Program-made: the position numbers and the translations under genes
The notes under the pieces: model-generated
Seen by the model: the letters and a program-made list of their open reading frames with translations, nothing else
What the model was told of the DNA's origin: nothing
Database searches by the model: none
DNA from: Jannaschia formosa
Lineage (GTDB): Bacteria > Pseudomonadota > Alphaproteobacteria > Rhodobacterales > Rhodobacteraceae
DNA: 64,000 nt
NCBI RefSeq assembly: GCF_003340555.1
Contig: NZ_QPLJ01000002.1
Coordinates: 124,001 to 188,000, forward strand
Direction: 5' to 3'
Shown here: positions 1 through 8,292 of the stretch, piece after piece
Layout of the letters: each line of letters begins with the position of its first letter
Position numbering within the stretch: position 1 is the stretch's first letter

Positions 1-631
1 CCCGGCCCGGCGCGTCGGTCGCGCTGCCGACCACGGTCACGCCGCCGGCCAGCGTCGCCGCGGTCAGCCCGTCGCCCAGCCGGGCGACATCGGGACTGCC
101 GCAGGAGGCGCCGGCGCCGGAGGGCGCCTCGGGCGTCTCGGCGGGCGCCGCGGGGGTAGTCGGGGCCACCGGGGCGGCGGCGTCGGTGAGCGCGGCATGG
201 CTCTGCAGCCCGACGCGGATGGCGACGTCGGTCACGCCGCTCTCGTAGCTGCGGGCGGCGACGCAGTAGGAGCCGGGCTGGAGGCTGGCCTCGGCCCGCG
301 CGGCGAAGTCGCCGCCAGAATCGTCGTCCGCCGCGACCTCCTGCCCCGAGGCGTCGTAGACGGCGAGGTAGGGGTCGCCGGCGGGCAGGGCGCGGGTCTC
401 GACCCGGATGTCGGCGGGCTGGGAGAGGCTGAACATCCGCACCAGATGGCCCGCGATCGGGACGCTGCCTTCGGCGTCGAAGGGCGCGGCCGCGGTCGCG
501 ATGTCCGAGCCCTCGGGCGTGCCGCCGAGCCATTCGCCGACCAGGCTGATCCCGCCGCAGATCGGCGCGTCCTGCGCTGCGGCGGGCAGCGCGAGAAGGG
601 TGAGGGCGGTGGCGGTCAGAAGGCGATGCAT
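1..631 (-). CDS. Secreted protein with pre-peptidase C-terminal (PPC)-like domain, partial
   Basis: I translated this by hand on the minus strand; it starts at 631 and runs off the left edge of the window. Residues 1-20 form a clear signal peptide (MHRLLTATAL... ending ALPAAAQ), so the product is exported. Around residues 86-108 the stretch DPYLAVYDASGQ followed by an acidic DDDSGGDF segment is typical of PPC-type beta-sandwich domains that accompany secreted enzymes and repeat proteins. A proline/alanine-rich linker follows near residue 155, and then a cysteine-containing second segment begins. The start has GGGAG a few bases upstream. The enzymatic part, if any, lies outside the window, so the function is unknown. 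Confidence 0.6.
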   Translation of the reverse strand, partial: MHRLLTATALTLLALPAAAQDAPICGGISLVGEWLGGTPEGSDIATAAAPFDAEGSVPIAGHLVRMFSLSQPADIRVETRALPAGDPYLAVYDASGQEVAADDDSGGDFAARAEASLQPGSYCVAARSYESGVTDVAIRVGLQSHAALTDAAAPVAPTTPAAPAETPEAPSGAGASCGSPDVARLGDGLTAATLAGGVTVVGSATDAPGR

Positions 632-707
632 CTCATGTCTCCCTGGTCGACGCCGCCAGCCTAGCGCGGCGGCCGTTCTATCGCAAAGCCCGCCGCGGCC
701 CGGCGGG

Positions 708-2075
708 TCAGGCCAGCCCCTCGAACACGGCGTCGAGGGCGGTGCCGAGCTTGGTGAACATCTCGTCCATCTGTCCTTCGGTCAGGATGAAGGGCGGGCA
801 GAGCACTACGGACTGGCCGAGCGGGCGGCAGATCAGCCCGTGATCGGTGCAGGTGTTGGCGATGCGCTCGGACACCGAGAGATGCCCCTCCCAGGGGGTC
901 TTCGTCGCCTTGTCCTTCACCGCCTCCAGCGCGCCCATCAGCCCGCGGGACCGCGCCTCGCCGATATGCGGATGCTCGGCCAGCCGGGCGAGCCCGGCCT
1001 CGAAGGCGGGGGTCAGGGCCTGCACGCGGGCCAGCAGGTCGGTCTCGACGAGGTCGATGGCGGCCAGCGCGATGGCGCAGCCGACCGGGTGGCCCGAGGC
1101 CGTGAAGCCATGCGGGAACTCCTCGATCGCGTCGGTGGCGCGCTGCAGCCGGTCGGCAAGCTCGGGTCCGAGGATGACGGCGCCCATCGGGAAGTAGCCC
1201 GCGGTCAGCGCCTTCGACGCGATGATCGCGCCGGGCACGAAGCCGTAGCTTTCGGACCCCCACATCGAGCCGGTGCGGCCGAAGCCGGTGATGACCTCGT
1301 CGGCGATGACCGGGATGCCGTGGCGGCGCAGGATCGGCAGGATGGCGTCGAAATAGCCCTCGGACGGGGGGATGACTCCGCCCGCGCCCTGCACCGGCTC
1401 CGCGAAGAAGCCGGCGATGGTGTCGGCGCCTTCGCGGGCGATGACCTCCTCCAGCTCGGCGGCGAGGCGCTGGGTGAACTGGGCCTCGGTCTCGCCCGGG
1501 CGGCCCTCGCGCCAGTAATGCGGGCAGGTGAGGTGGAGGAAGCCGGGCAGGGGCAGGCCGAAGACCGAGTTGTAGGGCTTGCCGGTCATCGAGGCCGAGA
1601 CGACCGTGACCCCGTGATAGGCGTTGCCGCGCGTCAGGATCTTGCGGCGCTGCGGCTGGCCCTCGGCGCCGGCGAGGAACCACAGCATCTTGACCATGGT
1701 GTCGTTCGCCTCGGACCCGGAATTGGTGTAGAACACCTTGGCCCCGTCGAAGGGCGAGACCTGCGCCAGCTTCTCCGACAGCATCACGGTCTGGTCGGAC
1801 ATCCGCCCGAAGAAGGCGTGATAGCCGGGGAAGCGCGCATACTGGTCCTGCGCGGCCTTGGTCAAGCCGGGGTGGTCGAAGCCCGCGATCATGTTCCAGA
1901 GGCCGGAATTGGCGTCGAGATAGCGCCGCCCCTCGGTGTCGATCACATAGGGGCCTTCGCCGTGGGTCAGCACCACCGTCCCGCGGGCCTCGATCGAGGG
2001 CAGGTCGGTGAAGCCGAAGAAGGACGCGGACTTGGCGCGCGCGTCCCAGGTGTCGGGCAGGGTCGTGTCGGGCAT
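708..2075 (-). CDS. Class III (omega) aminotransferase, aspartate aminotransferase family
   Basis: This 455-residue protein is a PLP-dependent class III aminotransferase, the group that includes omega-amino acid:pyruvate and putrescine/diamine transaminases. The cofactor phosphate-binding GSEAND lies at residues 120-125. The PLP-ring aspartate is in IADEVITGFGRTGS (D259), and the Schiff-base lysine is K288 in IIASKAL. Full length fits the family (about 450). Substrate cannot be set from sequence; omega-amino acids, diamines or aminophosphonates are all possible. The ATG at 2075 follows a GAGAGG ribosome site. The gene is divergent from otnK across a 319-base gap and has no obvious partner. 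Confidence 0.9.
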   Translation of the reverse strand: MPDTTLPDTWDARAKSASFFGFTDLPSIEARGTVVLTHGEGPYVIDTEGRRYLDANSGLWNMIAGFDHPGLTKAAQDQYARFPGYHAFFGRMSDQTVMLSEKLAQVSPFDGAKVFYTNSGSEANDTMVKMLWFLAGAEGQPQRRKILTRGNAYHGVTVVSASMTGKPYNSVFGLPLPGFLHLTCPHYWREGRPGETEAQFTQRLAAELEEVIAREGADTIAGFFAEPVQGAGGVIPPSEGYFDAILPILRRHGIPVIADEVITGFGRTGSMWGSESYGFVPGAIIASKALTAGYFPMGAVILGPELADRLQRATDAIEEFPHGFTASGHPVGCAIALAAIDLVETDLLARVQALTPAFEAGLARLAEHPHIGEARSRGLMGALEAVKDKATKTPWEGHLSVSERIANTCTDHGLICRPLGQSVVLCPPFILTEGQMDEMFTKLGTALDAVFEGLA

Positions 2076-2394
2076 GGGGGCCTCTCGGGAAGCGGTCTCG
2101 CCGGAACCTACGCCGGGTTTCCGGCGGCGTAAATGCGGGGCGCGCCGGTGGGGGCGTCAAGCTCAGCGTAAGGCTTGGCTTACCGTATCTGCGGGGAATC
2201 CGAGTTTTTGGGACCTGCGGCAGGCGGGTCGCACCCGTGTCAACCCTTTCAACGAGCGAGGGTTTCGGAGACGGCGGGCGAGATCGGGCGCGACTATTCT
2301 GCATCACCCCGGGCCGAAACGCCAATAGAGACTAACACGGGCACTTTCCCCCGAAAGCCGGCCCATGCACCGTGGGAGCGGGGGGATACACGCC
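2076..2394. other. Divergent intergenic region between aminotransferase gene and otnK
   Basis: These 319 bases lie between two divergent genes and must hold both promoters. I see no convincing ORF, tRNA or strong terminator. Around 2295-2300 a TATTCT hexamer could be a -10 box for otnK, but the matching -35 is weak, so I do not call a promoter. Upstream of the otnK ATG there is a purine-rich GGGAGCGGGGGG stretch that serves as ribosome binding site. Confidence 0.4.
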
Positions 2395-3660
2395 ATGCTG
2401 GGCACGTTCTTCGGCGCCATCGCCGACGATTTCACCGGGGCAAGCGATCTGGCCGCGATGCTGGCACGGGCGGGGGTGCCCGTCACCCTGCGCGTCGGCC
2501 TGCCGGAGGCGAACGCCCCGGGCACGCCGTTCGAGGTGATCGCGCTGAAGATCCGGACCGTCCCGCCCGAGGACGCCGTCGCCGAGGCGCGCGCTGCGCT
2601 GCGCTGGCTGCGCGCCAAGGGGGCGCAGCGGGTGTTCTGGAAATACTGCTCGACCTTCGATTCGACCCCGCGTGGCAATATCGGCACCGTCGCCGACGCG
2701 CTGATGTCCGACCTGCAGGTCGACGCCACGATCCATTGCCCCGCCTTTCCCGAGAATGGGCGGCGGGTCTTCATGGGCAAGCTCTTCGTCGGGGAAGAGC
2801 CGCTGGACGAGAGTCCGATGAAGCACCATCCGCTGACGCCGATGCGCGACGCCGACCTGCGCCGGCTGCTTTCGCCGCAGGTCGGGCGGCCGACGGGGCT
2901 GGTGCCGTTTCCGGTGGTCCGGGCCGGGCCGAAGGCGGTGCGCGACGCGCTCGCGAAGCTGTCGGGCCATGTCGTCGTCGACGCGGTCGAGGATGGCGAC
3001 CTGCGCGTGATCGCCGAAGCCTGCCGCGACATGCGGCTGATCTGCGGCGGCTCGGCCATTGCGGCGCCGCTGCCGGCGCTCTGGCGGGCGGCGGGGGTGA
3101 TGGACGCCGCCTCGGCGGAGCCGCTGCCGGTGCCGCGGCCCGGGCGTCTGGTGCTGTCGGGCAGCTGCTCGGCGATGACGCGGGCGCAAGTCGGCGCCTA
3201 TCTCGACGCGGGCGCCTCGGGCTATCGGCTGGAGCCGGAGGAGCTGGCCCGCGGCGGGCTGGCTGAGGCGCGGGCCTGGCTGGCCCAGCAGGACCCGGAT
3301 GCCGACAAGATCCTGTTCGCCACCGCCCCGCCCAACGCCGTCGCCGCCGCGCAGGAGGCGCTGGGCCCGGCCCGCGCCGGAGCGCTGGTCGAGGACGCGC
3401 TGGCGAAGCTGGCGGCCGACGCCGTCAGGGCCGGGATCGGGCGGATCGTGGTCGCGGGCGGCGAGACGTCGGGCGCGGTCATCCGCGCGCTGGGCACCGA
3501 CCGGCTGCGCATCGGGCCGGAGATCGCGCCGGGCGTGCCCTGGTGCTTCACCGGGGACGGGGTGGCGGTGGCGCTGAAATCCGGCAATTTCGGCGGGCCG
3601 GACTTCTTCACCCATGCCTTCGAGATGCTCGACGCGGGGGGTTCCGTCGCAGCGCAGTAG
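2395..3660 (+). CDS. otnK: 3-oxo-tetronate 4-kinase (four-carbon acid sugar kinase family)
   Basis: The 421-residue product belongs to the DUF1537 family of four-carbon acid sugar kinases (OtnK), which phosphorylate 3-oxo-tetronate in D- or L-threonate/erythronate catabolism. The hallmark N-terminus MLGTFFGAIADDFTGASDLA carries the acidic DDFTG sugar-binding motif at residues 11-15. The nucleotide-binding GGETSG is at about 355 and LKSGNFGG at about 394. An upstream in-frame ATG at 2365 would add ten residues that do not match the family, so I start at 2395. The usual partner genes (OtnI isomerase, OtnC aldolase, tetronate dehydrogenase) are not next to it, so the exact substrate is inferred. 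Confidence 0.85.
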   Translation: MLGTFFGAIADDFTGASDLAAMLARAGVPVTLRVGLPEANAPGTPFEVIALKIRTVPPEDAVAEARAALRWLRAKGAQRVFWKYCSTFDSTPRGNIGTVADALMSDLQVDATIHCPAFPENGRRVFMGKLFVGEEPLDESPMKHHPLTPMRDADLRRLLSPQVGRPTGLVPFPVVRAGPKAVRDALAKLSGHVVVDAVEDGDLRVIAEACRDMRLICGGSAIAAPLPALWRAAGVMDAASAEPLPVPRPGRLVLSGSCSAMTRAQVGAYLDAGASGYRLEPEELARGGLAEARAWLAQQDPDADKILFATAPPNAVAAAQEALGPARAGALVEDALAKLAADAVRAGIGRIVVAGGETSGAVIRALGTDRLRIGPEIAPGVPWCFTGDGVAVALKSGNFGGPDFFTHAFEMLDAGGSVAAQ

Positions 3661-3676
3661 GGGTAGTGTGGCGGCC

Positions 3677-4291
3677 ATGACCGACCGGACCTGTCCCAAT
3701 TGCGGTGCCGCGCTGCCGGAGCTCCTGGCCCATGCGCGCATGGTCAATTGCGAGTTCTGCGGCTCCTCCGTGGTGCTGGAGGACGCGGCGACGCGGCTGG
3801 CGGGCCAGGCGGGGGTCATGGCCGACGCGCCCGAGCTGATCGAGGTCGGCGTGCCGGTGCGCCTGGGCGAGGCGGGCAGCTTCAACGCCACGGGGCATGT
3901 GCGCTACGATTACGGGCGCGGATACTGGGACGAATATCACGGCAGCCTCGAGGACGGGACGCTGCTCTGGGTGTCGGTGGACGAGGGCGATGTCGCCCTG
4001 CAGCGGCCCGTCCCGAAGTCGAACTGGCCGCGCATGCAGGGGCCGCCGCGGATCGGGCGGCAGGTCAGCTCGAACGGGATCGACTACACCTGCTCGGAGG
4101 TGGACAACGCCACCGCCGTCGCCTTCCGGGGCCAGCTGCCCGAAGAGATCGTGCTGGGCGAGATCCACATGTACGCGAACTTCTCCGGTCCGCGCGGCGC
4201 GATCCTCTCGGCCGAGTTCTGGGGAGACGGAGAGGCGGCCTGGTTCACCGGCGTCTGGATCGACCCCTACGAGGTGGAGCGGCTGGCGTGA
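3677..4291 (+). CDS. DUF4178 protein with N-terminal zinc ribbon (first copy)
   Basis: This 204-residue protein begins with a four-cysteine zinc ribbon (C6, C9, C25, C28: CPNCG...CEFCG) followed by a DUF4178 beta-rich domain; the segment YDYGRGYWDEYHG and several SNWPRM-type turns match that family. There is no signal peptide or membrane segment, so it is probably cytoplasmic. It overlaps the next gene by four bases (GTGA), which implies translational coupling. DUF4178 genes are often found beside DUF350 and spermidine synthase/SpeD genes, as here; no biochemical role is established to my knowledge. Confidence 0.75.
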   Translation: MTDRTCPNCGAALPELLAHARMVNCEFCGSSVVLEDAATRLAGQAGVMADAPELIEVGVPVRLGEAGSFNATGHVRYDYGRGYWDEYHGSLEDGTLLWVSVDEGDVALQRPVPKSNWPRMQGPPRIGRQVSSNGIDYTCSEVDNATAVAFRGQLPEEIVLGEIHMYANFSGPRGAILSAEFWGDGEAAWFTGVWIDPYEVERLA

Positions 4292-5559
4292 CCGGGACGG
4301 TCTCGGCGATCAACTGCACCAATTGCGGCGCCGGGCTGGAGGTGCTGGGCGGCGGCCGCGTCGTCACGCAGGTCTGCGGCTATTGCGGCGCCCGGCTCGA
4401 CGCCAACGACGCCTATCGGGTGCTGTCGGTCCATGCCGGGATGGTGCGCCCGGACACGCCCTTCCGGCTGGGCATGACCGGCGAGATCGACGGGGTCCGC
4501 CACACGATCATCGGCACGCTGGGCTATGTCGAGCGCTGGGGCGGGCAGGAATGGCGCTGGGTCGACCACATGCTCTATTCGGCCACCCACGGCTATGCCT
4601 GGCTGACGGTGGAGGACGGGCATACCCTGCTGACGCGCAAGGTGCGCGACTGGCCGGATGCGTCCTTCCTGACCGCGCAGACCGTCGAGCTGGTCGATAC
4701 CCGCCCGGTCCGGACCTGGCGCGGGCGGAGCTATCGCTACTACGCCAGCTCCAGCTGGGAGATCGACTTCGTTGAAGGCGAGTTCACCTGGCGGCCCGAG
4801 AGGGGCCAGCGCGGATCGGCGGTCAGCCTGATGCCGACCGGGCGCGCCTCGGACATGCTGACCTATGCCGACGGCGGCGAGCGCGAGATCGAGGTCACGC
4901 GCTACTTCCCCGAGGCCGCCGCCACCTTCGGCGCCGAGGCCCTGCGGCCGCAGGGCGTCCATCCGCTGCAGCCCTACGAGGCGAAACGGGGCAAGCGGTT
5001 CTACGGGCTGTGGTTCGCGGCGATGACGGTCGCGGCGCTGGCGATCGCGATGGCTGTGACGGCGACCTCGGGGGCGCGGGTGACGCTGTTTCACGGGCCG
5101 CCCGCCGACCTGCCTGCGGAGATGAGCTTCGAGGTCGCCTCGACCACCCGGCCGGTGCGGCTGCAGCTGTTCCAGGACCTGGCCCAGAGCTGGGCGGAAT
5201 ACGAGATGACGCTGACCGACCCGGCGGGCACGGTGCTGGCGCAGACCGGGCGCGGGATCAGCTACTACTACGGCGGCTCGGGCGAGGATGCCTGGTCCGA
5301 GGGCAGCCGCTTCGCCTCGCTCACCTTCGAGCCGACCGTGCCGGGCCGCTACCTGCTGGAGATGGCGCCCGACCAGGTGGACCCGGGGGCGAGCCGCGCG
5401 CCGCTGCGCCTGACCGTGCAGGAGGGGCGGGGTGCCGCGCTCTGGTCCTGGATCGCGGCGGGGCTGTTCGCGGTCGCGTTCCTCTGGACGCTGTCGGCGG
5501 GCTGGCGCCACCGGATGGCGCGCTGGAAAGGCAGCGACTGGACCGAGGAGGACGACTGA
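4288..5559 (+). CDS. DUF4178 protein with zinc ribbon and C-terminal membrane segments (second copy)
   Basis: This 423-residue paralogue of the preceding protein starts at a GTG that overlaps the upstream stop codon. It has a zinc ribbon (C10, C13, C30, C33), a DUF4178 domain up to about residue 215, a first hydrophobic helix at about 237-258, a roughly 120-residue extracytoplasmic beta-rich region, and a second helix at about 382-405 before a short charged tail. The topology suggests that the ribbon and DUF4178 part sit in the cytoplasm at the membrane. It overlaps the following small gene by one base (TGATG). Function is unknown. Confidence 0.75.
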   Translation: MTGTVSAINCTNCGAGLEVLGGGRVVTQVCGYCGARLDANDAYRVLSVHAGMVRPDTPFRLGMTGEIDGVRHTIIGTLGYVERWGGQEWRWVDHMLYSATHGYAWLTVEDGHTLLTRKVRDWPDASFLTAQTVELVDTRPVRTWRGRSYRYYASSSWEIDFVEGEFTWRPERGQRGSAVSLMPTGRASDMLTYADGGEREIEVTRYFPEAAATFGAEALRPQGVHPLQPYEAKRGKRFYGLWFAAMTVAALAIAMAVTATSGARVTLFHGPPADLPAEMSFEVASTTRPVRLQLFQDLAQSWAEYEMTLTDPAGTVLAQTGRGISYYYGGSGEDAWSEGSRFASLTFEPTVPGRYLLEMAPDQVDPGASRAPLRLTVQEGRGAALWSWIAAGLFAVAFLWTLSAGWRHRMARWKGSDWTEEDD

Positions 5560-5723
5560 TGCTCACGCGGCTTCTGGTCATGACCGTGTCGCTCGGCGTG
5601 CTGGCCGGGGCGGGCTATGCCTCCTGGTACGGCATCGGCGCGGTGGACCGCGACACGGGACCGAATTCGGTCCGGACGGGATCGGTGGGCGGGGTCGGCT
5701 TCGGCTCCGTCCGGGTGAAATAA
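5559..5723 (+). CDS. Small single-pass membrane protein
   Basis: A 54-residue ORF starts at 5559, sharing its A with the upstream TGA (TGATG). Residues 3-25 (LTRLLVMTVSLGVLAGAGYA) form one hydrophobic helix or signal anchor. The rest is a glycine/serine-rich tail ending GFGSVRVK. I do not recognise a family. Its position between DUF4178 and DUF350 genes and its coupled start make it a real part of the operon. Confidence 0.6.
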   Translation: MLTRLLVMTVSLGVLAGAGYASWYGIGAVDRDTGPNSVRTGSVGGVGFGSVRVK

Positions 5724-5738
5724 GACAGGGAGAGGCGC

Positions 5739-5963
5739 ATGGCTGCGTTCGAGAACATCATCTTCGCGGAGGTCGTGGGCACGATCTTCTACACCTTCTT
5801 CGGCCTGTTCCTGATGCTGGCCTGCTGGTGGCTGATCGAGGCGGTCACCCCGTTCTCGCTGCGCCGCGAGCTGGAGGAGGACCAGAACATGGCGATCGCC
5901 ATCGTCATGGGGGCCATGTTCCTCGCGCTCGCCATCATCATCGCGGCGGTGATCCGGACGTGA
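5739..5963 (+). CDS. DUF350 (YjfL-like) small membrane protein
   Basis: This 74-residue protein has two hydrophobic helices (about 9-32 and 49-72) separated by a charged loop with RRELEEDQN, the layout of a single DUF350 unit. E. coli YjfL belongs to the same family and lies in a cluster with a PspA-like protein. The role is unknown; a link to membrane stress is inferred from such clusters. The stop codon overlaps the putative GTG start of the next gene. Confidence 0.75.
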   Translation: MAAFENIIFAEVVGTIFYTFFGLFLMLACWWLIEAVTPFSLRRELEEDQNMAIAIVMGAMFLALAIIIAAVIRT

Positions 5964-7522
5964 GCGGGGAGGGGGGCTCTGCCCCCCCGCCTGCGGCTCC
6001 CCCCCGGAGTATTTCCGGCCACAGGAAGACAGGGGCCGAGCTGTGGCTGCTGGGCACGACGCTGGTCGTCGCCGTCGCGGGGCTGATCTACGAGCTGATC
6101 GCGGCCACGGTGTCGAGCTACCTGCTGGGCGATTCGGTCCGGCAGTTCAGCTTCGTCATCGGTGTGTTCCTGTCGGCGATGGGCGTGGGCGCCTGGGCCT
6201 CGCGCTTCGTGGGCGACGCGGTGCAGGGTTTCGTGCGCGCGCAGATCGGGCTGGGGCTGATCGGGGGCTTCGCGGCGCTCGTCACCTTCTTCGCCTATGC
6301 GACGGTCGAGGCGGTGGCGCTGCCGCTCTATGGCGCGCTGATCGCCGTGGGCCTGCTGTCGGGGATGGAGATCCCGCTGCTGGCGCGCATCCTGGGCGAG
6401 ATCGGCGCGGGGCGGTTCCGGTTCGAGAACGTGCTGTCGGTCGACTATCTGGGCGCGCTGGTGGCGTCGCTGGCCTTCCCGCTGCTGATCGTGCCGAACC
6501 TGTCGCTGATCGCTGCCGGGCTGGTCTTCGGCCTGCTGAACCTGGCCGTGGCGGGGGGGACGCTCTGGCTGTTCCGCGACCGGCTGGGGCGGGCGGTCTG
6601 GCTGGCCTGGGGCGGGTCGACGCTGGCGGTGGCCGCGGCGCTGGTCTGGTCCGGGCCGGTGGCGGGGGCGCTGGACGCGCGGCTCTATGGCGACGAGATC
6701 GTGCTGACGGAGCGGACGGAGTACCAGCAGATCGTCGTGACGCGACATCGGGGCCGGACGCGGCTGTTCCTCGACGGCTCGGTTCAGTTCGATACCGTGG
6801 ACGAGCATCGCTACCACGAGGCGCTGGTTCATCCGGTCATGGCCGCGGCCCCGCGCCGGGCCTCGGTGCTGATCCTCGGGGGCGGCGACGGGATGGCGGC
6901 GCGCGAGGTGCTGCGCTGGCCGGGGGTGGAGCGGGTCGTGCTGGTCGATCTCGATCCTGCGGTGACGGCGCTGTTCCGCGACCGGGACGACCTGGCGGCG
7001 CTGAACGATTTCGCCCTGCGCGACCCACGCGTGGAGGTGGTCAATGCCGACGCCTTCGCCTGGGCGCGGGAGGGGGGCGCGGTCTTCGACGTCTCCATCC
7101 TGGACCTGCCGGACCCGAAGGACCTGTCGCTGTCGCGCCTCTATACGGCCGAGTTCTACCGGCTGCTGCGCGGGCGGCTGTCGGCGCAGGGGGTGGCGGT
7201 GACGCAGGCGGGGTCCCCGATGTTCGCGCCGGACGCCTTCTGGATCGTGGCGCGGACGATGGACGAGGGCTGGGAGGTCACGCCCTATGCCGCCTATGTG
7301 CCGAGCTTCGGGATGTGGGGCTTCGTGCTCGCGCGGCCGGAGGGGATGCGGCTGCGGCAGGCGGCCTATCCCCAGGGGCTGCGGTTCCTCTCGCCCAAGG
7401 TCTGGCAGGCTGCGCAGGTCTTCGACGCCGAGACGGGGCCGCGCGAGGGGCCGGTGAACCGGCTGGCCACCCACCCCCTGCCGCGCGCCTACGAGGCGGG
7501 CTGGGATATGTGGTTCCGCTGA
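5960..7522 (+). CDS. Membrane-anchored spermidine synthase-like aminopropyltransferase
   Basis: The 520-residue product joins an N-terminal integral membrane region of about seven helices (about residues 27-235) to a C-terminal spermidine synthase fold. The nucleotide-binding GGGDGMAAREVLRWPG is near residue 304, the acidic VLVDLDP follows, and the catalytic-loop LDLPDPKDLSLSRLY is near 380. The family transfers aminopropyl groups from decarboxylated SAM to an amine; the acceptor here is unknown. The best start is GTG 5960, overlapping the DUF350 stop, but this makes the first 25 residues the translation of a repeat element. The gene converges with speD, which would supply its donor substrate, and the two overlap by 34 bases. 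Confidence 0.85.
   Translation: MSGEGGSAPPPAAPPRSISGHRKTGAELWLLGTTLVVAVAGLIYELIAATVSSYLLGDSVRQFSFVIGVFLSAMGVGAWASRFVGDAVQGFVRAQIGLGLIGGFAALVTFFAYATVEAVALPLYGALIAVGLLSGMEIPLLARILGEIGAGRFRFENVLSVDYLGALVASLAFPLLIVPNLSLIAAGLVFGLLNLAVAGGTLWLFRDRLGRAVWLAWGGSTLAVAAALVWSGPVAGALDARLYGDEIVLTERTEYQQIVVTRHRGRTRLFLDGSVQFDTVDEHRYHEALVHPVMAAAPRRASVLILGGGDGMAAREVLRWPGVERVVLVDLDPAVTALFRDRDDLAALNDFALRDPRVEVVNADAFAWAREGGAVFDVSILDLPDPKDLSLSRLYTAEFYRLLRGRLSAQGVAVTQAGSPMFAPDAFWIVARTMDEGWEVTPYAAYVPSFGMWGFVLARPEGMRLRQAAYPQGLRFLSPKVWQAAQVFDAETGPREGPVNRLATHPLPRAYEAGWDMWFR
5966..6028 (+). repeat. Dispersed GC-rich palindromic element, copy A
   Basis: The hairpin GGGGGGC-TCT-GCCCCCC (5971-5987) is followed by a short second palindrome (GCCTGCGGC), a run of C, then GGAGTATTTCCGGCCACAGGA. 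The same architecture recurs at 11,676-11,780 and 42,871-42,940, with remnants at 44,947 and 57,825. Copy A lies inside the apparent 5' end of the spermidine synthase-like gene. Confidence 0.7.
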
Positions 7523-7848
7523 GGGATCGCGCCGCGGGTGAGCAGCCGCCGCTCCGTTCGCTGCGGCGCAAGCGCGCGGTCCAGGTGGTCGGCGGCGGCC
7601 TCGACCCGCGCGTCGCCGCACATGAAGATGTCGAGCGCGGCGTAGTTGTGCTCGGGCCAGGTGTGGATCGAGATATGGCTCTCGGCGAGCAGCAGCACGC
7701 CGGTCAGGCCGCCACCCGCGAAGGGATGGAGATGGGCGCTGAGGACGGTGGCGCCCGCAGCCCTGGCCGCGCCGTGGAGCGCGGCTTCGATCCGAGCCGG
7801 GTCGGTCGTGCCGCCCCAGTGTTCGAGCAGGAGATGGCGGCCGATCAT
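7489..7848 (-). CDS. speD: S-adenosylmethionine decarboxylase proenzyme (SpeD, class 1B)
   Basis: This is a 119-residue bacterial-type AdoMet decarboxylase proenzyme. It self-cleaves between E56 and S57 in [13 protein letters not shown] to form the pyruvoyl cofactor, and the conserved His (H62) and Cys (C77 in FMCG) are present. It makes decarboxylated SAM, the aminopropyl donor for the synthase encoded on the opposite strand; the two 3' ends overlap by 34 bases. Its ATG overlaps the dtd stop by four bases, so it is translated from the pfkB-dtd-speD transcript. The C-terminal tail [16 protein letters not shown] is encoded in the overlap and may not be conserved. Confidence 0.93.
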   Translation of the reverse strand: MIGRHLLLEHWGGTTDPARIEAALHGAARAAGATVLSAHLHPFAGGGLTGVLLLAESHISIHTWPEHNYAALDIFMCGDARVEAAADHLDRALAPQRTERRLLTRGAIPQRNHISQPAS

Positions 7849-8282
7849 CGCTCGATCGGGATGGTGACCGGGCCGTCGTTGACCAGGTGCACCTGCATAT
7901 CGGCGCCGAAGCGTCCCGTCTCGACCGGCACGCCCTGCGCGGCGAGATGGGCGGCGAAATGTTCATAGAGCCGTTCGCCCGTCTCGGGTGGGGCTGCCGT
8001 CGAGAAGCCGGGCCGCGTGCCGCGCGAGGTGTCGGCGGCCAGCGTGAACTGGCTGACGACGAGGGCGCTGCCGCCGGTGTCCAGCACCGAGCGGTTCATC
8101 CGCCCCTCACCGTCGCGAAAGATGCGCAGCTTCGCGATGCGGGTGGCGAGCGCCTCGGCATTCGCCTCCGCGTCGTCCTGCATCGCGCAGACGAGGACCA
8201 GCAGGCCCGGCCCGGTGCGGCGCACCGTCTCGCCCGCGACATCGACGCGGGCTTCGGTGACGCGCTGGACGACGGCTTTCAT
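7845..8282 (-). CDS. dtd: D-aminoacyl-tRNA deacylase
   Basis: At 145 residues this is a full-length Dtd, which hydrolyses D-amino acids (and glycine on tRNA-Ala) from charged tRNAs. It has the canonical start MKAVVQRV, the active-site SQFTL (77-81), GRFGADMQV (123-131) and the chirality-checking cis Gly-Pro in NDGPVT (135-140). It sits in the middle of a leftward operon, ten bases after the pfkB gene and overlapping speD by four bases. Its role is translation quality control, with no obvious functional link to polyamines. Confidence 0.96.
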   Translation of the reverse strand: MKAVVQRVTEARVDVAGETVRRTGPGLLVLVCAMQDDAEANAEALATRIAKLRIFRDGEGRMNRSVLDTGGSALVVSQFTLAADTSRGTRPGFSTAAPPETGERLYEHFAAHLAAQGVPVETGRFGADMQVHLVNDGPVTIPIER

Positions 8283-8292
8283 CCGAGGGCCT

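Noticed and set aside
408-2132. Long plus-strand open frame (574 codons)
   Set aside because: It is the complement of the aminotransferase gene; its composition is the typical Gly/Arg/Ala/His-rich shadow of high-GC coding DNA, and the minus strand has clear family motifs.
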